64,000 bases of DNA. Origin: Malurus cyaneus samueli. Lineage: Eukaryota; Chordata; Aves; Passeriformes; Maluridae. Location of the stretch: assembly GCA_009741485.1 (NCBI GenBank), contig VKON01000114.1, positions 456,521 to 520,520 of the forward strand, read 5' to 3'. Below, piece by piece: positions 1 to 10,753 of the stretch. Position numbers and translations under genes: made by a program. How positions within the stretch are numbered: position 1 is the stretch's first letter; the number at the start of each line of letters is the position of its first letter. A model generated the notes under the pieces. That model was not told the origin of the DNA, did not search any database, and saw only the letters and a program-made list of their open reading frames with translations.

Positions 1-612
1 GAGGCGTGAGAGAACGGGGGGTCTCCGTATTTATTTTCTCCGTGTGCAACTCCACCTGCCCGAGTTGGCAGAGCACAGAGCCAGGCTTGGGGGCTCCTCC
101 CCTTCTCCTCCTCCTCCCCCTTTTCTCCCCTTGACCCTTCCCCACCTCCATGGCATTTTCCAAACTCCAGTGGCCCGTCCCTGCCCCGTAGGTGCCCCTT
201 TTCCCCCCATTTTGATGCCATTCCATGGATCTAAGGTATGTTGTACATACTGCCCAGAGTTGTCTTGCAAGTTAAGGCTCCCTTTACTATAAGACTATAA
301 ATAATAAACAAAAAAGCCAAAATTCCACTTATTTTATCCTCCCCTGTGGTTCCGTGTGTTCTTGGAATGGGGGAAGCGGTGCCAACAGCCAGGCGTGGCA
401 TCACCTCCTGCCCCACGTCCCCGGGGCCACTGGCACACGGCGGGTGTCACTTGTGATTTATTGATGCCAAAAAGCTCTGCCACAGCCCGTGTCCTGCCTC
501 GGCTCTGGCCAGGACGGCAGTGGGACACGGGGCCTGGAGCAGGCTGGATTTTGGTATTGCTAGCACCCTGAGCTCCCAGGGCTTGCCACCCCGAGCCAGC
601 AGCAGGAACCCC
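1..612 (-). other. FNTB 3' UTR and downstream flank
   Basis: No coding sequence is visible between the window edge and the FNTB stop codon. On the minus strand this is FNTB 3' UTR followed by downstream flank. Two AATAAA signals read on the minus strand, at 457-462 (about 150 bases past the stop) and at 30-35; the nearer one would give a short 3' UTR. The middle part (about 290-350) is AT-rich compared with its surroundings. How far the transcript extends cannot be decided from sequence alone. Confidence 0.6.
457..462 (-). terminator. poly(A) signal for FNTB
   Basis: AATAAA on the minus strand (TTTATT on plus), about 150 bases after the FNTB stop at 613-615. A second AATAAA at 30-35 could serve a longer 3' UTR. 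Confidence 0.55.
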
Positions 613-3600
613 CTACTCGGCAGCAGATGCTGGATCCAGGCTGGGCACGGGATACTGCAGGAAGTGCATCACCGCCCTCGCCACCTTCTCCGGGGCGATG
701 TTGTACACAGGGTGTGTGGCCTGCTGTGGGAGAGAGGGATGGAGGGTGTTAATCACAAACTCCTGGAATGGTTGGGTGGGAAGGCACTTAAGATCATCTA
801 GTCCAACGGCATTGTGCACAGGGAATTAATTCTCCACTGTACCAGGCTGTTCCAAACCCCGTCCAACCTGGTGTGGAACACTCAGGGATGGGGCACCCCA
901 CAGCTTCTCTGGGCACATGTGCCAGGGCCTCACCAGCCTCCCAGGGAATAATTTCTTTGCAATATTCCATCTAAATTTCCCCTTTTCCAGTTCGGGGCCA
1001 TTCCCCCTCATCACTCCAAGCCCATGTCTAAAGCCCAACTCCAGCCCTCTTGTAGCTCTTTACGCTCTCCAAGCAGCTTTAAGCTCCTCAGAGCCTTCTC
1101 CAGACCGAACCCCAATTCCCCACTGCCACTGGATCTGCCTTTCTCAGTGCTGCGGAGCCCTAGAAGCTCATCCCTGAGCACCCCAGCAATGCCTAGCACT
1201 TACCAGGCAATTCTCAGGGACACCCAGGACCACCTCATTGTGGAGGTCTCCACTTCCGAAGTGCTGGGCAATGGCCAGCCCGCTCAGGCAGTAGCAGGTG
1301 TGGTAGAAATCTCGGGATCTGCATGCAGGGAGATATTGGGATGCTGAGGGGGGATCTGGGGTGCTGGGCAGCCCCGTGATCCCCACTGGACTCACTTTCC
1401 TGGCTTGTCCAGCAGCCCGCCAGCCGGGCACTGGCAGCACAGGAGGATGTACTCCTGCAGTGCCAGCTGGTCAAACATCCAGTGTGCCATGCTCAGCGCC
1501 GGATCACCTGCAAGGGATATACAGAGGAGAAACATCAGTGAAGGTGTCAGATCCCTGCAGATGCCAATCTGGGGGGACAGAGGGAGCCCACGGCAACTCA
1601 CCCCTGGCATGGAGTGCCCGATGGAGCAGGGGGAGGAGCCCGGCTTGCCAAAAGGAGTAGCACCCATCCACCAGCTTGTTGCAGCGGCCCTGGAATCCGC
1701 CCTCGAAGCGCATCTGCCGCCCGGTCACCCAGTGCTGCGGGGTGATGGGAGCCAGTGTAGGACTGGAGATCCCCGACAGGAGGAGACCCCCAGCATCCCG
1801 GCGAGGGCTCACTCACCAGCAGGCTCCGGAGGTTCAGCCGGTGCTCCTGCTTGAGGATGACCAGCGCAGCCACGCCGCAGAAGGTGTAGCCACCGTGCGC
1901 CTCCATGCCCGGCACGCCGCCGATCCCGCCCTCCCAGTTCTGGCACCTGTGGGAGCGAGGTCAGGGCGGCAGGGACGCCGGGAATGCCATCCCCCGTCCG
2001 CCACCGGTCCCCAGATCTCACCTGGCGATCCACTCAGCTGTCCCAGCGAAGAGCGCAGGCGTCAGGATGTTGGTCAGTGAGGCCACCGAGGCGGCGCAGT
2101 AGGCGCTCCTGCAGGAAAAGGGTGCTCAGAGGTTTGGGAGATGGGTGCTCAGGGATGTGGCACTGGCACCCCAAAGAGGCACCGGCTCCCCAGAACGGCA
2201 CCCAGCACTGTTCCCCTGCCATGGCACCAGCACCCCAAAACAGCATTGGCTCCCCAAAATCACACCCCTAATTGACAGTGGCTCCCCACCACAGCACAAG
2301 CTCCCCAAAATGATAGCAGCTCTCAAAAGCATCACCAGCTCCCAGCACTGAATCCCCAGAATGGCACCAACTCCCTACCACAGAACCTGCTCCCAGCACT
2401 GGCTCCCCAAAAATGCCCCGCTGCCCCCCAAACAGCCCCCCCCACTGCAGCCCTCACCCACCTGACATCCACCTCTCCACCCACGTGCATGAGGAAGGAG
2501 CCATCCGGCTGCTTCAGCGAGTGCAGGTATTCCAAGAGCTTCTTCCTGCAGGAGGCAGGGGCTGTGAGGAGGGACACACACCCCCTCCAGCTCCCCCCAG
2601 CTCCCCCCCAGCTCCCCGACCCCGCACCTGTCTATGACATCGAAGGCCTCCTCGTGCCGATGATGCAGAGCGCGTTGACGGCGGCATAGGTGGGGGCGAG
2701 GTGGGGGTCTGGCCAGGACCCCCCCCAAATCCACCCTGGGGGCTCTGGCAGCGCCTCAGGAATTGGCAGACGCTGCGGGAACGTAGGGAAGGGGCTCGGT
2801 GTCACCTGTGTCACCCCGCAGGTATATGTCCCCCCCTGCCTCTGAGTCCCCCCGAGGTCGAAGCCGGGGGTGTCACCCTCCCATCTCCGTCGTCACGAGG
2901 GAGCCGCCGGAAGAATGGGCGGCATTGACGGTGGCAGGGAGACAAAGCGCTCCTTTGCTCTGGGGACAGCGGGAGGTGGCACCTCTGGAGTCATGCGGGT
3001 GGCCCGCGGGGAAAACGGCCATGGTGGGGTCCCCCCAGCTTTCCCCACTTACTCAGAGGCCACCGACTCCGGAATGGGCTCATCCAGCAGCTCCAGGCTG
3101 TGCAGGATCCAGTAGCAGAGCCAGGGGCGGCTGGCATCCAGACACTGCGGGGACAAAAGGGACAGTCAGGGAATGGCACCAGACACGGCGGGAGCAGGCG
3201 GCAGTGAGGGGACAGGCAGGAGAATCCCCAGAGCATCGCCGTGGGATGAGCGGAGACACACAGGGAACGCCGTGGCCACTCTGGGGCTGGCAAATCCCTG
3301 GTGACAAACAACCCCAGGGCGAGGGGGTCACCCCAGCCAGGGGCTCCAGGTGGGATATCCGGCATTCCCAGTACCTCATAGGCTTCGGTGAGCTGCCGGA
3401 GGCCTCTCTTCAGGTAATGGAAGTGCTTCTCGCGCTGCAGGATGTACCTGGAACGCAGAGAGAACAGGATGAGCACACAGGGTGGCCTGAAAAAGCACAG
3501 GGACAGTGGCATGAGAGGCAGGATCCTACTACAGCACCCCCAGGGTCGATGCCTTTTTTGGGATGGGAGTTATTTGTGGTTATTGGGAATTTGGGGACTC

Positions 3601-4566
3601 ACTGTGAGGAGTGATGGTTTGTCTTGTAGGCATCATAGACCTCCTGCACGATGTCCTCCACCTTGGACTTGTCAGGAAAAATGGGAATAAGGACTACGGT
3701 GAGCTCTGGGAAGCACATCCCAAACACGACCTCCACTGAGCTCCACAGCTTCTGCCTTATCCCAGGGTTTTATCTGAATCACAGCCCCGTCTCATCCAGT
3801 AAAACCAAAGTAGGAATTCCCAGGAGCTTTGTGCCCCGATTCGTGCCAGAATCCAGCACCATCCAGTGCTGCTTTATAATCCGGGGTTGTATGCTCCAGG
3901 AGTACCATGGAAGACACCCTCCTTGCTCACGCTGCTATAACCGAGGACTTGGATACTCTAAGCCAGGGTAATCCTCAATGAAATACCCCGGGATGAGCCT
4001 CGGGGGTAAGGGCAGCGCGGGACTGCATTATGGCACCGTGTCTCAGGGAGGAACGGAGCAAGAGCCCCACGGATTGGGAAACCCACAGTCACTTTTCACC
4101 CCGTCCCCGCACCCAGGGGAGCTGCCAGGGGCTGGGTCAGGATAGAGGGACGGAGAGCAGAGCCTGGCTGCCCCGGGAGCACTCACCCTCCCCAGACCGT
4201 TTCTGGGAGACGCGTCCCGCGGGAGCTGGCGGGCGGCAGCACCCCCGGGCCCCCCAAAACACCGACCGCTCCTCGGCTGCTGCGACAGGGGTGTGGGGAC
4301 AGTAATCACCGTGCGGATACCGGGGCAGGGACCACGCAGTCCCCCAGCACGCCTGAGCCCCGTCCCAGAGCACCCCAAAGCGCAGCCCCACGTTAGCCCG
4401 GCACCCCAAACCGCAGCTCCACGGCAGCCCAAATCGCAGCCCCACGGCACCCCTGCACCCCACACCGCAGCCCCCGGCAACCCCCCGCACCTGCTCGGCC
4501 GAGGTGCAGGTCCGCAGCCCGTCGTCCCGCAGCCGCCGCCGCCGCCACTGCCGGGGCCGTCCGCAT
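613..4566 (-). CDS. FNTB: Protein farnesyltransferase subunit beta, 12 exons
   Basis: Catalytic beta subunit of cytosolic protein farnesyltransferase, which with FNTA attaches farnesyl to the cysteine of C-terminal CaaX motifs (Ras, lamins). Exons on the minus strand, in coding order: 4491-4566, 3603-3667, 3375-3447, 3053-3144, 2628-2772, 2462-2545, 2022-2108, 1817-1946, 1602-1734, 1396-1507, 1204-1318, 613-723; all junctions are GT-AG. Family blocks are visible: LQREKHFHYLKRGLRQL, HLAPTYAAVNALCIIGT, LKQPDGSFLMHVGGEVDV, GVPGMEAHGGYTFCG and FEGGFQGRCNKLVDGCYSFW. The zinc ligands are present: Asp and Cys of DGC (near residues 273 and 275) and His of FYHTCYC (near 338). The total of about 407 residues is somewhat shorter than human (437), the difference being at the N terminus. 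Exon 5 lacks one base near 2655 (after ...CIIGT), and exon 1 is one base out of frame with exon 2 across a GGC run. Both look like sequence errors. The start at ATG 4564-4566 is therefore provisional. Confidence 0.95.
748..1195 (-). mobile_element. CR1 LINE 3'-end fragment in the last FNTB intron
   Basis: The plus strand runs through the familiar CR1 tail in antisense: a 'GGAATGGTTGGGTGGGAAGG' start, then 'GATCATCTAGTCCAAC', 'GGATGGGGCACCCCACAG' and a TTTCCCCTTTTCCAGTT stretch. The element is therefore on the minus strand. It is diverged, has no open reading frame, and lies between FNTB exons 11 and 12. Confidence 0.85.
2140..2420. repeat. Imperfect CTCCCCAAAATGGCACC minisatellite in an FNTB intron
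   Basis: Tandem short units built on 'CTCCCCAAAATGGCACCAG' with variable spacing of roughly 25-35 bases, in the intron between the exons at 2022-2108 and 2462-2545. No exon or coding potential is seen in it. Confidence 0.7.
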
Positions 4567-4790
4567 GCTGCGGCCGCGGGGCAGCGGGCGACGGCGGCCG
4601 GGAGGACGCGCGGCGGCGCGCCTGGCCACGCCCATCACGCACGGCCACGCCCCACCTGGCCACGCCCTCTTTCCGGCGCTCGGCCACGCCCCTCGCCGCC
4701 CTGCCCCGGAGCGCCTGCGCGGAGGCACCGCCCCGGGGCGCGCTGCGTCATCGCGGTGTGACGTCATGGGTGACATCATCGCGGACTCCG
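4190..4790. promoter_or_regulatory. CpG island at the FNTB 5' end
   Basis: Dense CpG sequence covering FNTB exon 1 (4491-4566) and the DNA just upstream. It contains several GCCACGCCC/CCACGCCCC boxes (4620-4690) that resemble Sp/KLF sites, and a TGACGTCA site (consensus CRE) near 4761. It is the likely FNTB promoter. RAB15 starts about 1.9 kb away on the other strand with its own CpG island, so the two genes are divergent but probably do not share one core promoter. Confidence 0.6.
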
Positions 4791-4794
4791 CGGG

Positions 4795-5283
4795 CTGGGT
4801 TGAAAAGGACCCCAAAAGCCATCCCCTGCCATAGCGGGGACACCTGCCACTGTCCCGGGCGGCTCCAGGCACCGTCCAGCCTGGCCTTGGACACTGCCAG
4901 GGATGCGGCAACCGCAGCTGCTCTGGGAAATCCTTTTCAGTGCCTCACCACTCTCTCTGCCCAATATCCAGGCAGAAAACTTCCCCTTTTCCACTTTGGA
5001 GCCATTACTCCTTGTCCTGCCACTCCATGAACCCTTGTCCAAAGTCCTTCTCCACCTCTCTTGGAGCTGCTTGAGGCACTGGAAAGGGCTCTAAGCTCTT
5101 CCTGGAGCCTTCTCTTCTCCAGCCCCGACAATCCCAGCTCTCCCATCCTGTTCTTAGCCCTCGGAGCTTTTCTGTGGTCTCCTCTGGGCCTGCTTCCCGT
5201 GACAAGGACTCCAGGGCTGGACACAGTGCTCAGGTGGAGTCTCACCTGAGTGGGGCACAGGAGGACAATCCCCGCTGTTGCCT
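4795..5283 (-). mobile_element. CR1 LINE fragment upstream of FNTB
   Basis: Antisense CR1 tail on the plus strand: 'GGCCTTGGACACTGCCAGGG', 'TGCCTCACCACTCTCTCTGC', 'TTTGGAGCCATTACTCCTTG', 'TTCTCTTCTCCAGCCCCGAC' and 'CAGGGCTGGACACAGTGCTC' follow each other in the order of the CR1 3' region. It is longer and better preserved than the copy at 748-1195. It lies in the FNTB-RAB15 intergenic space with no open reading frame. Confidence 0.88.
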
Positions 5284-5285
5284 GA

Positions 5286-5700
5286 AAATCAGGCTCACCT
5301 GAAACAGAGGCCATACAAACTTAAGAGAATGAGAATAGACAACTTTAATCCAGGCCTAACAGGCCTACTGGTACATCAGGGCAGACAAAAGCCTTCTCCT
5401 GAGGCTACGCCCAAAATGGACATCAAGTTATGAGATCTTCACCTTCTATAAGTTCTGCCTTATTAACATATTGGGCCTCAATTCTCCAATGATATCTTCA
5501 GGTCATTACGTCAACCACCCCAAACTTGCTCCCCCTCAACTCGCTGTTCACATATTTTGGGGCTCTGAGGCAATGAGGTTTCCTTGGATTCAGGCTTAGA
5601 GAGGGATTGTTTTGTCTAAACATGGGAGAGCAGGAGCTTAGCACTGTACAAGAGAAGTACAAGAATACACATGCACGAAAACACAGAAACTAAAAATCCT
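5286..5700. mobile_element. AT-richer insert, possible solo LTR remnant
   Basis: A block of about 400 bases, clearly richer in A and T than everything around it, starts exactly where the CR1 fragment ends. It carries no coding sequence and no CR1 match. The abrupt change of composition and the size suggest a transposed element, perhaps a solo LTR of an endogenous retrovirus, but I cannot identify terminal TG/CA ends or a target-site duplication with certainty. It could also be ordinary intergenic DNA. Confidence 0.3.
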
Positions 5701-6437
5701 AAGGCATCACCCCCTCACCTGCTGCCCACCCTGCCCAGGACAAGGGAGGCTTTCCAGGGCTGCCAGTACACACTGCCAACTCATATCCAGCCTCTCATTC
5801 CCCAGTACCCCCAAATTCCTCTCCTCTGGGCTGCTCTCCATCCCATCTCCCCCATCCTGCATTGATCTCAGGAGCTGTCCTGACCCAGGTGCCCACCCTG
5901 CCCTTGGCCCTGTTGACTCCCAGGACTTTCCCACGGGCCCACCCTTGTCCAGGTCCCCCCCCGGGTGCCGTCCCATCTCTCCGAAGTGTCACCAGTGTCC
6001 CCTGTTGCACCCCTCTGTCCCCTTCCCAATGCTCCCCGAGCAACCTCTGATGCATCCCTGGTGATGCCAGAGCCCCTGGGGTCCCCAGTGCCCCAGTCCA
6101 TCCCCTCTCTCCCACCTCCCGTTTTCCAGAGCATCCCCGACGTGTCCTGCGGTGCATTCCTGGCTCCATCCCCCTGCTCTCCCCAGCTCCCCTCTCGGTG
6201 CATCGCCGGTGTCGCCGCCCAATTCCCCACAGCATCTCCCGGTGCATCCCTGGTGCCTCCCCGGTGCCTTCTCGTTTCCCCCCTCCCAGTGTCCCCTCCC
6301 GTCGCGCGCGCCCCCGCCCCGCCCCGCCCCGGTGCATCCCCTGGTTTCCGCCCGGCCCCGGCGCGGCGGCGGCGCAGCTCGCGGCCGGGGCGGCCGCGGG
6401 TGCGGCGGCGGCGGCGGCCGGCGGCCCGGGCCCGCCA
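5700..6437 (+). promoter_or_regulatory. RAB15 upstream region and CpG-rich 5' UTR
   Basis: From 5700 to about 6290 the sequence is C-rich and repetitive (many 'GTGTCCCCTG' and 'CAGTGCCCC'-type words) with no gene. From about 6290 to 6600 it becomes a CpG island (GCGCGCGCC, CCCCGCCCCGCCCC) that runs into RAB15 exon 1. This is the likely RAB15 promoter and 5' UTR. No TATA box is seen. Confidence 0.55.
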
Positions 6438-9400
6438 ATGGCCAAGCAGTACGACGTGCTGTTCCGGTTGCTGCTGCTCGGGGACTCGGGCGTGGGCAAG
6501 ACCTGCCTGCTCTGCCGATTCACCGACAACCAGTTCCACCCCGCCCACATCTCCACCATCGGTACCGGCACCGGCAGCGCACGGCGGCCGCGGCGGCGGG
6601 AGCGGGGGAACGGGGAACCGGGAGCATCGGGGAAGCGGGAGAAGTGGGGAGACGCAGCCCCGGGGAAACGGGAGCATCGGGGAACCGGGCAGCCGGGAGG
6701 ACTGGGAGCCGCAGCACCGTGGAAACGAGAAACCAGAGAACCGGGAACACCGAGGAAACGGGGAGCCGCGGCACCGGGGAAACGGGAAACCGGGAGCATC
6801 CAGGAATCGGGAGCAATGGGGAGGCGCAGCACCGGGTAAACGGGAGCTTTGAGAGCCGCAGTACCGGGGAAAAGGGAAACCGGGGAGCTGGGGAGCCGTG
6901 GGCGCCAGGGAACCGTGAGTACCGGGAAGCCAGAGAACAAGAAAACCGTGGGCACCGGGAAACCGAGGAACTGGGAAGACACACGATAGGGGAAACGGGA
7001 AACCGGGGCACCCGGGAGTGGTGGGCACCGGGCAACCGGGTAACGGTGGGCACGGGAAAACCGGGAAAGGGTTAACCGTGGAGAGCTGCAACACCAGGGA
7101 CAGCAGGAACAGGTAAACAGAGAGCGGGAAGACCGTGGGCACTAGGGAGAGGGAAAATCGTGGGCTTAAGGGAAAAGGAAAACTGTGGCACTGGGGAACC
7201 GGGAGCATCGGGAGTCGCAGCACCAAGGAACCGAGAAACGGTAAAATCATGGGCACCGGGAAGCCGAGAGCACCGGGCAGCTGCAGCACGGGGAGCTGGG
7301 AAACCGGGGGCTCCGGTGAGCTGTGGCTCCAGGGAATCGGGAGCATCAAGGAGCTGGGAAATCATGGGCATGGGGAAACCGGGAGCACCAGGCACCTCTG
7401 GCACGGGGGAGCCGGGAGCAGCGTGCAGCCGGGAGCTGGGAGCAGTGGGCAGCCAGAGCACCGGGAAGTCACAGCATTGAGGAACTGGGAGCACTGGACA
7501 GCCACAGCACCAGGGAACTGGGAGCACCAAGATCACCATCCAACACTGGAGCGTCCTGCCAGGCCAGGCACTGCATGGCAGGCGTGGGGTGGGTGAGGAG
7601 GGGTGAGGGGACCAGAGGACCCCCAGTGACAGCAACTCCTGAGAGGGGAACACCAGGACACCCCACAAGCTCTCCCATTCCAATCCCAGGCGTCGACTTC
7701 AAGATGAAGACCATCGAGGTGGATGGGATCAAGGTGCGGATACAGATCTGGTGAGTGGCAGCACCGGATCCTGGGGTGAGACGGGGGAGGAATTTTGGGG
7801 GGTCTGTGTCCCACTCCCCCCATGCAGGGTGGGGGCTGAGCCCTGCCCAGCTCATGCCATGGGTGGTGGCACTGACCCGCTGTCCCCGGGCAGGGACACG
7901 GCCGGCCAGGAGCGATACCAGACCATCACCAAACAGTACTATCGGCGGGCACAGGTACGGAGAGCTTCCTGCCCTGCTGCGCAGGAGAGGGGAAACTGAG
8001 GCGCAGTTTCGGAGTGTCAGCAGCTGCCACCCCAACCCCTCACAGGGCATCTTCCTGGTGTACGACATCAGCAGTGAGCGCTCCTACCAGCACATCGTGA
8101 AGTGGGCCAGTGACGTGGATGAGGTGGGGGCACACGAGGGGAAGTCGGGAGGTCCCCCAGCCCTGTGTGTGGGGGATCCTCATGCTGTCCCCACCTCAGT
8201 ACGCACCTGACGGTGTCCAGAAAATTCTCATCGGGAACAAGGCGGACGAGGAGCACAAGAGGCAAGTGCCCAAAGAGCAAGGGCTGCAGGTGAGCGGGGG
8301 CTGCTGTGTGCCCCCCCCCAGGGGGCAAGACCCCTCCTGCACCCCCAGCATGGCCAGCCTCTCCCTGATCCCTCCCTGCACTTGGGACCCCAACAGCCCT
8401 CCTGCAGCCCTGCCTCTGTCCAGGACCCCCAACATCCCCAGCCCCTGCCAGCATGACCAGGGACTCCTGACCCTCTCACAGTTTGTACCCAGGCACCCCA
8501 AGAACACTCTTCACCCCTCCCCTGCAGTGGTTGTGCATCCCCAAGGCTCCCTCTTCCACATCCACAAAATGTTTTTGGACCCCCAACCCCTCCCTGCACC
8601 TCCAGCGTGCTCTCCTACACCCCTGAAGAACACAGTGACTCTCCTGGTGTTCCCCTCCCAGGACCTCTGGACTCCAAAGCACCCAGTGCACCCCCTGCAA
8701 CCCCAGCATGGCCAGACCCTCCATGGGCCCCCCTGCATTCCACATGGACCCCAATAGCCTTCTTGCAGCCCTGCTTGTATCCAGGGACTCCCAAACATCT
8801 CTACCTGAATCCAGGGACCCCACCATGCTCCTGCAATTTGAACCCAGGGATCACTGATCCCCCTTGCAGCTCCCAGAACATCCCGGAGACGCCTTTACTG
8901 CCCAGAATGTCCAAGGACCCCCAACCCCTCCCTGCACCTCAGTCGTGTTCCCCTGTGCCCCTAAAGCACCCCAGTATCCCTTCCAGTGACCTCTGGACCC
9001 CAAAGCACCCAGTGCCCCTCCCAGGGCCCCCTGCACCCAATGCCAAACCCCACGTGTGCCCCTCTGGCAGCACCCCTGTAGTTCTCCTGTCTGTCCATGC
9101 CCGGCTGTGTACATTCCAGAGAGGGGGGCCAGGGTAGTAAATCACCGCACCCCCCGAATCATGCTGCCCCCTCTGCCAAAACCCTGGTGCCACAGCTGGC
9201 CAGGGAATACGGGATGGATTTCTACGAGACCAGTGCCTGCAGCAACCTCAACATCAAGGAGGTATGAGGGGCCTGGGGGGTGTGGTGGGGTTCTGATGGG
9301 TGTTCTGGGGTTGGCCTGAGAAGCCTGGAGGGGCCAGGGGATACTGGGGGGGTCTCCCAGGTTCACCCTAGCCATTTCCCACAGTCCTTCACACGGCTGA

Positions 9401-9540
9401 CGGAGCTGGTGCTGCAGGCACACCGCAAGGAGTTGGATGAGCTGCGAGGGCTCCCCCGTGCTCCCACCCTGGCCCAGCTGGAGGAGGATGAGCAGCAGCC
9501 CCTGGGGAGCGAGGACACCCCCAAAACCTGCTGGTGTTGA
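6438..9540 (+). CDS. RAB15: Ras-related protein Rab-15, 7 exons
   Basis: Small GTPase of the Rab8/10/13-like group; RAB15 acts in early and recycling endosome traffic, mainly in neural tissue. Exons: 6438-6561, 7690-7750, 7894-7954, 8046-8123, 8200-8289, 9196-9261, 9385-9540. They join in frame to 211 residues (human 212). Motifs: P-loop GDSGVGKT, effector region ending [12 protein letters not shown], switch [18 protein letters not shown] guanine-specificity motif, ETSAC, and a C-terminal CWC that would be doubly geranylgeranylated. The start is ATG 6438-6440, giving the family N terminus [18 protein letters not shown]. The acidic tail just before CWC (QLEEDEQQ) is shifted relative to human, as is usual for the hypervariable region. 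RAB15 is divergent from FNTB and lies upstream of GPX2 on the same strand. No frameshift was found; this is the cleanest gene in the window. Confidence 0.97.
6590..7540. repeat. Purine-rich CCGGGAA/CCGGGAGCA minisatellite filling RAB15 intron 1
   Basis: Almost the whole of RAB15 intron 1 consists of imperfect short units such as 'GGAACCGGGAGCATCGGGGA' and 'CACCGGGAAACCGGGAGC', roughly 9-20 bases each. The array is G/A-rich on the plus strand and has few stops in some frames, so it yields long but meaningless open frames on both strands. It ends about 150 bases before exon 2. Confidence 0.85.
8300..9130. repeat. C-rich repeats in RAB15 intron 5
   Basis: RAB15 intron 5 (8290-9195) is dominated by recurring words such as 'GGACCCCCAACCCCTCCCTG', 'CCAGGGACCCC' and 'GACCTCTGGACTCCAAAGCA', the last occurring twice (near 8661 and 8991). 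These are degenerate, partly higher-order tandem repeats. No exon is seen in it. Confidence 0.6.
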
Positions 9541-9804
9541 AGGCTGGGACCCCCCTGACCCCTCCTCCCCAGTCTGTGTTGGGGAACACGGTGGGGGCAG
9601 GATTCGGGCAGCCCCCATGGAGTGGGGGGCAACACGGGACACCCCAAGGGACAGAAGGAATGGGGAGGTGGCAAGGGGGGCCCCCATCCTGGCACCCGTG
9701 CCCCCTTGGTTTGCAGGTGGGGTGGGGGCTGTCCAGGCACCGTGTGCCCACCCCGTGCCCGCCCCACGCCCGTGGGACCCTTGGTTTTACACAGTGGTTT
9801 GCAG

Positions 9805-9810
9805 AATAAA
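9805..9810 (+). terminator. poly(A) signal for RAB15
   Basis: AATAAA 265 bases after the RAB15 stop (9538-9540), followed by a G/T-rich stretch (GGTGATGCTGGAGGGGCTGG). It marks a short 3' UTR. Confidence 0.75.
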
Positions 9811-10753
9811 GGTGATGCTGGAGGGGCTGGTGGTCCGTGTGCTCCGGGGCGGCTGCAGGCACGATGCCACGGCGGCGGGCACAGCCCGGGCACGGACACC
9901 CGAGCAGTGATCAATAATTGAGGGTGATCTGGGGCTGCTGGGATGGTGTCCCCTTTCCAGGCTGGCCAAAGGGACATGGGGCACAGTGCCCGTGGGGTGC
10001 CACGGCCACCACCATGGCCTACTGGGCTACCAGCTCAGCCCCAGCTGTGGGGACAGGGCTGGAAAGCTTGGTGGTGGCACTGGGATGTGGTGGCACTGGG
10101 ATGGGTTGGCAGTGGGATGGTGGAGAGCTGGGATGGGTGGTTACTGGGATGATGGTGGGCACCGAGACAATGGAACCCACTGGGATCTAGGTGGACACCA
10201 GGATGCTCCCAGGCAATGGAATGGGCCAGTGCTGTTGGGCACCACAGCACATCAGTCCAAGGTGGGTGGTGGTGGCACTGGGACCAGTGGGCCCTGAGAC
10301 TGGTGAACACTGGGATGAGCAGGACAGGAGGCCCCTGAGGTGATGCCATGGCAGCACAAGGCAAGGAGGAGCACGGTGGCATTTGTGCCCTCCTCCTGTG
10401 CCCCACAGAGCCCCAACTCCCAGATTCCTGTTATTCCCCAATTCCCGTTATTCCCCAACTCTCAGCGGCATTCCCAACCCTCGGGAACACGCTGTGCCAG
10501 GCCGGGAGCATCCCACATCCCACAGGCACTGGGATGAGCAGCCGCACCGCACCGTGCCATGAATTATTGAGGCAGGTAGAGCATCACCTTGGCCCTGTGC
10601 CACCTTCCTCCTTCCATGTGGGTGGGACAGGCAGCTCCGGTTTCTCCCAAGCTGTGGCGGGGCCTGGAGACCTTTGGACCGTGACGTGAGCACCGGGAAG
10701 CCCTTAAGAGGCGGCACGGGGTACGGGGCACAGACAGCCACGCGCCCGCAGCC
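9811..10753 (+). other. RAB15-GPX2 intergenic region and GPX2 promoter
   Basis: No gene is seen. Positions 10040-10330 hold an imperfect minisatellite on 'GTGGCACTGGGATG'. The last 200 bases are the presumed GPX2 promoter: a CRE/ATF-like TGACGTGA at 10682-10689, about 70 bases upstream of the GPX2 ATG, and a CCTTAAGAG stretch near 10700. No consensus TATA box or perfect antioxidant-response element was found. Confidence 0.5.

Noticed and set aside
2799..3614. Plus-strand open frame of about 270 codons over FNTB
   Set aside because: It runs across FNTB exons and introns on the opposite strand and has no recognisable domain.
5868..7349. Open frame of nearly 500 codons on the minus strand
   Set aside because: It lies across RAB15 exon 1 and the purine-rich minisatellite; its composition is repeat-derived and no family is recognisable.
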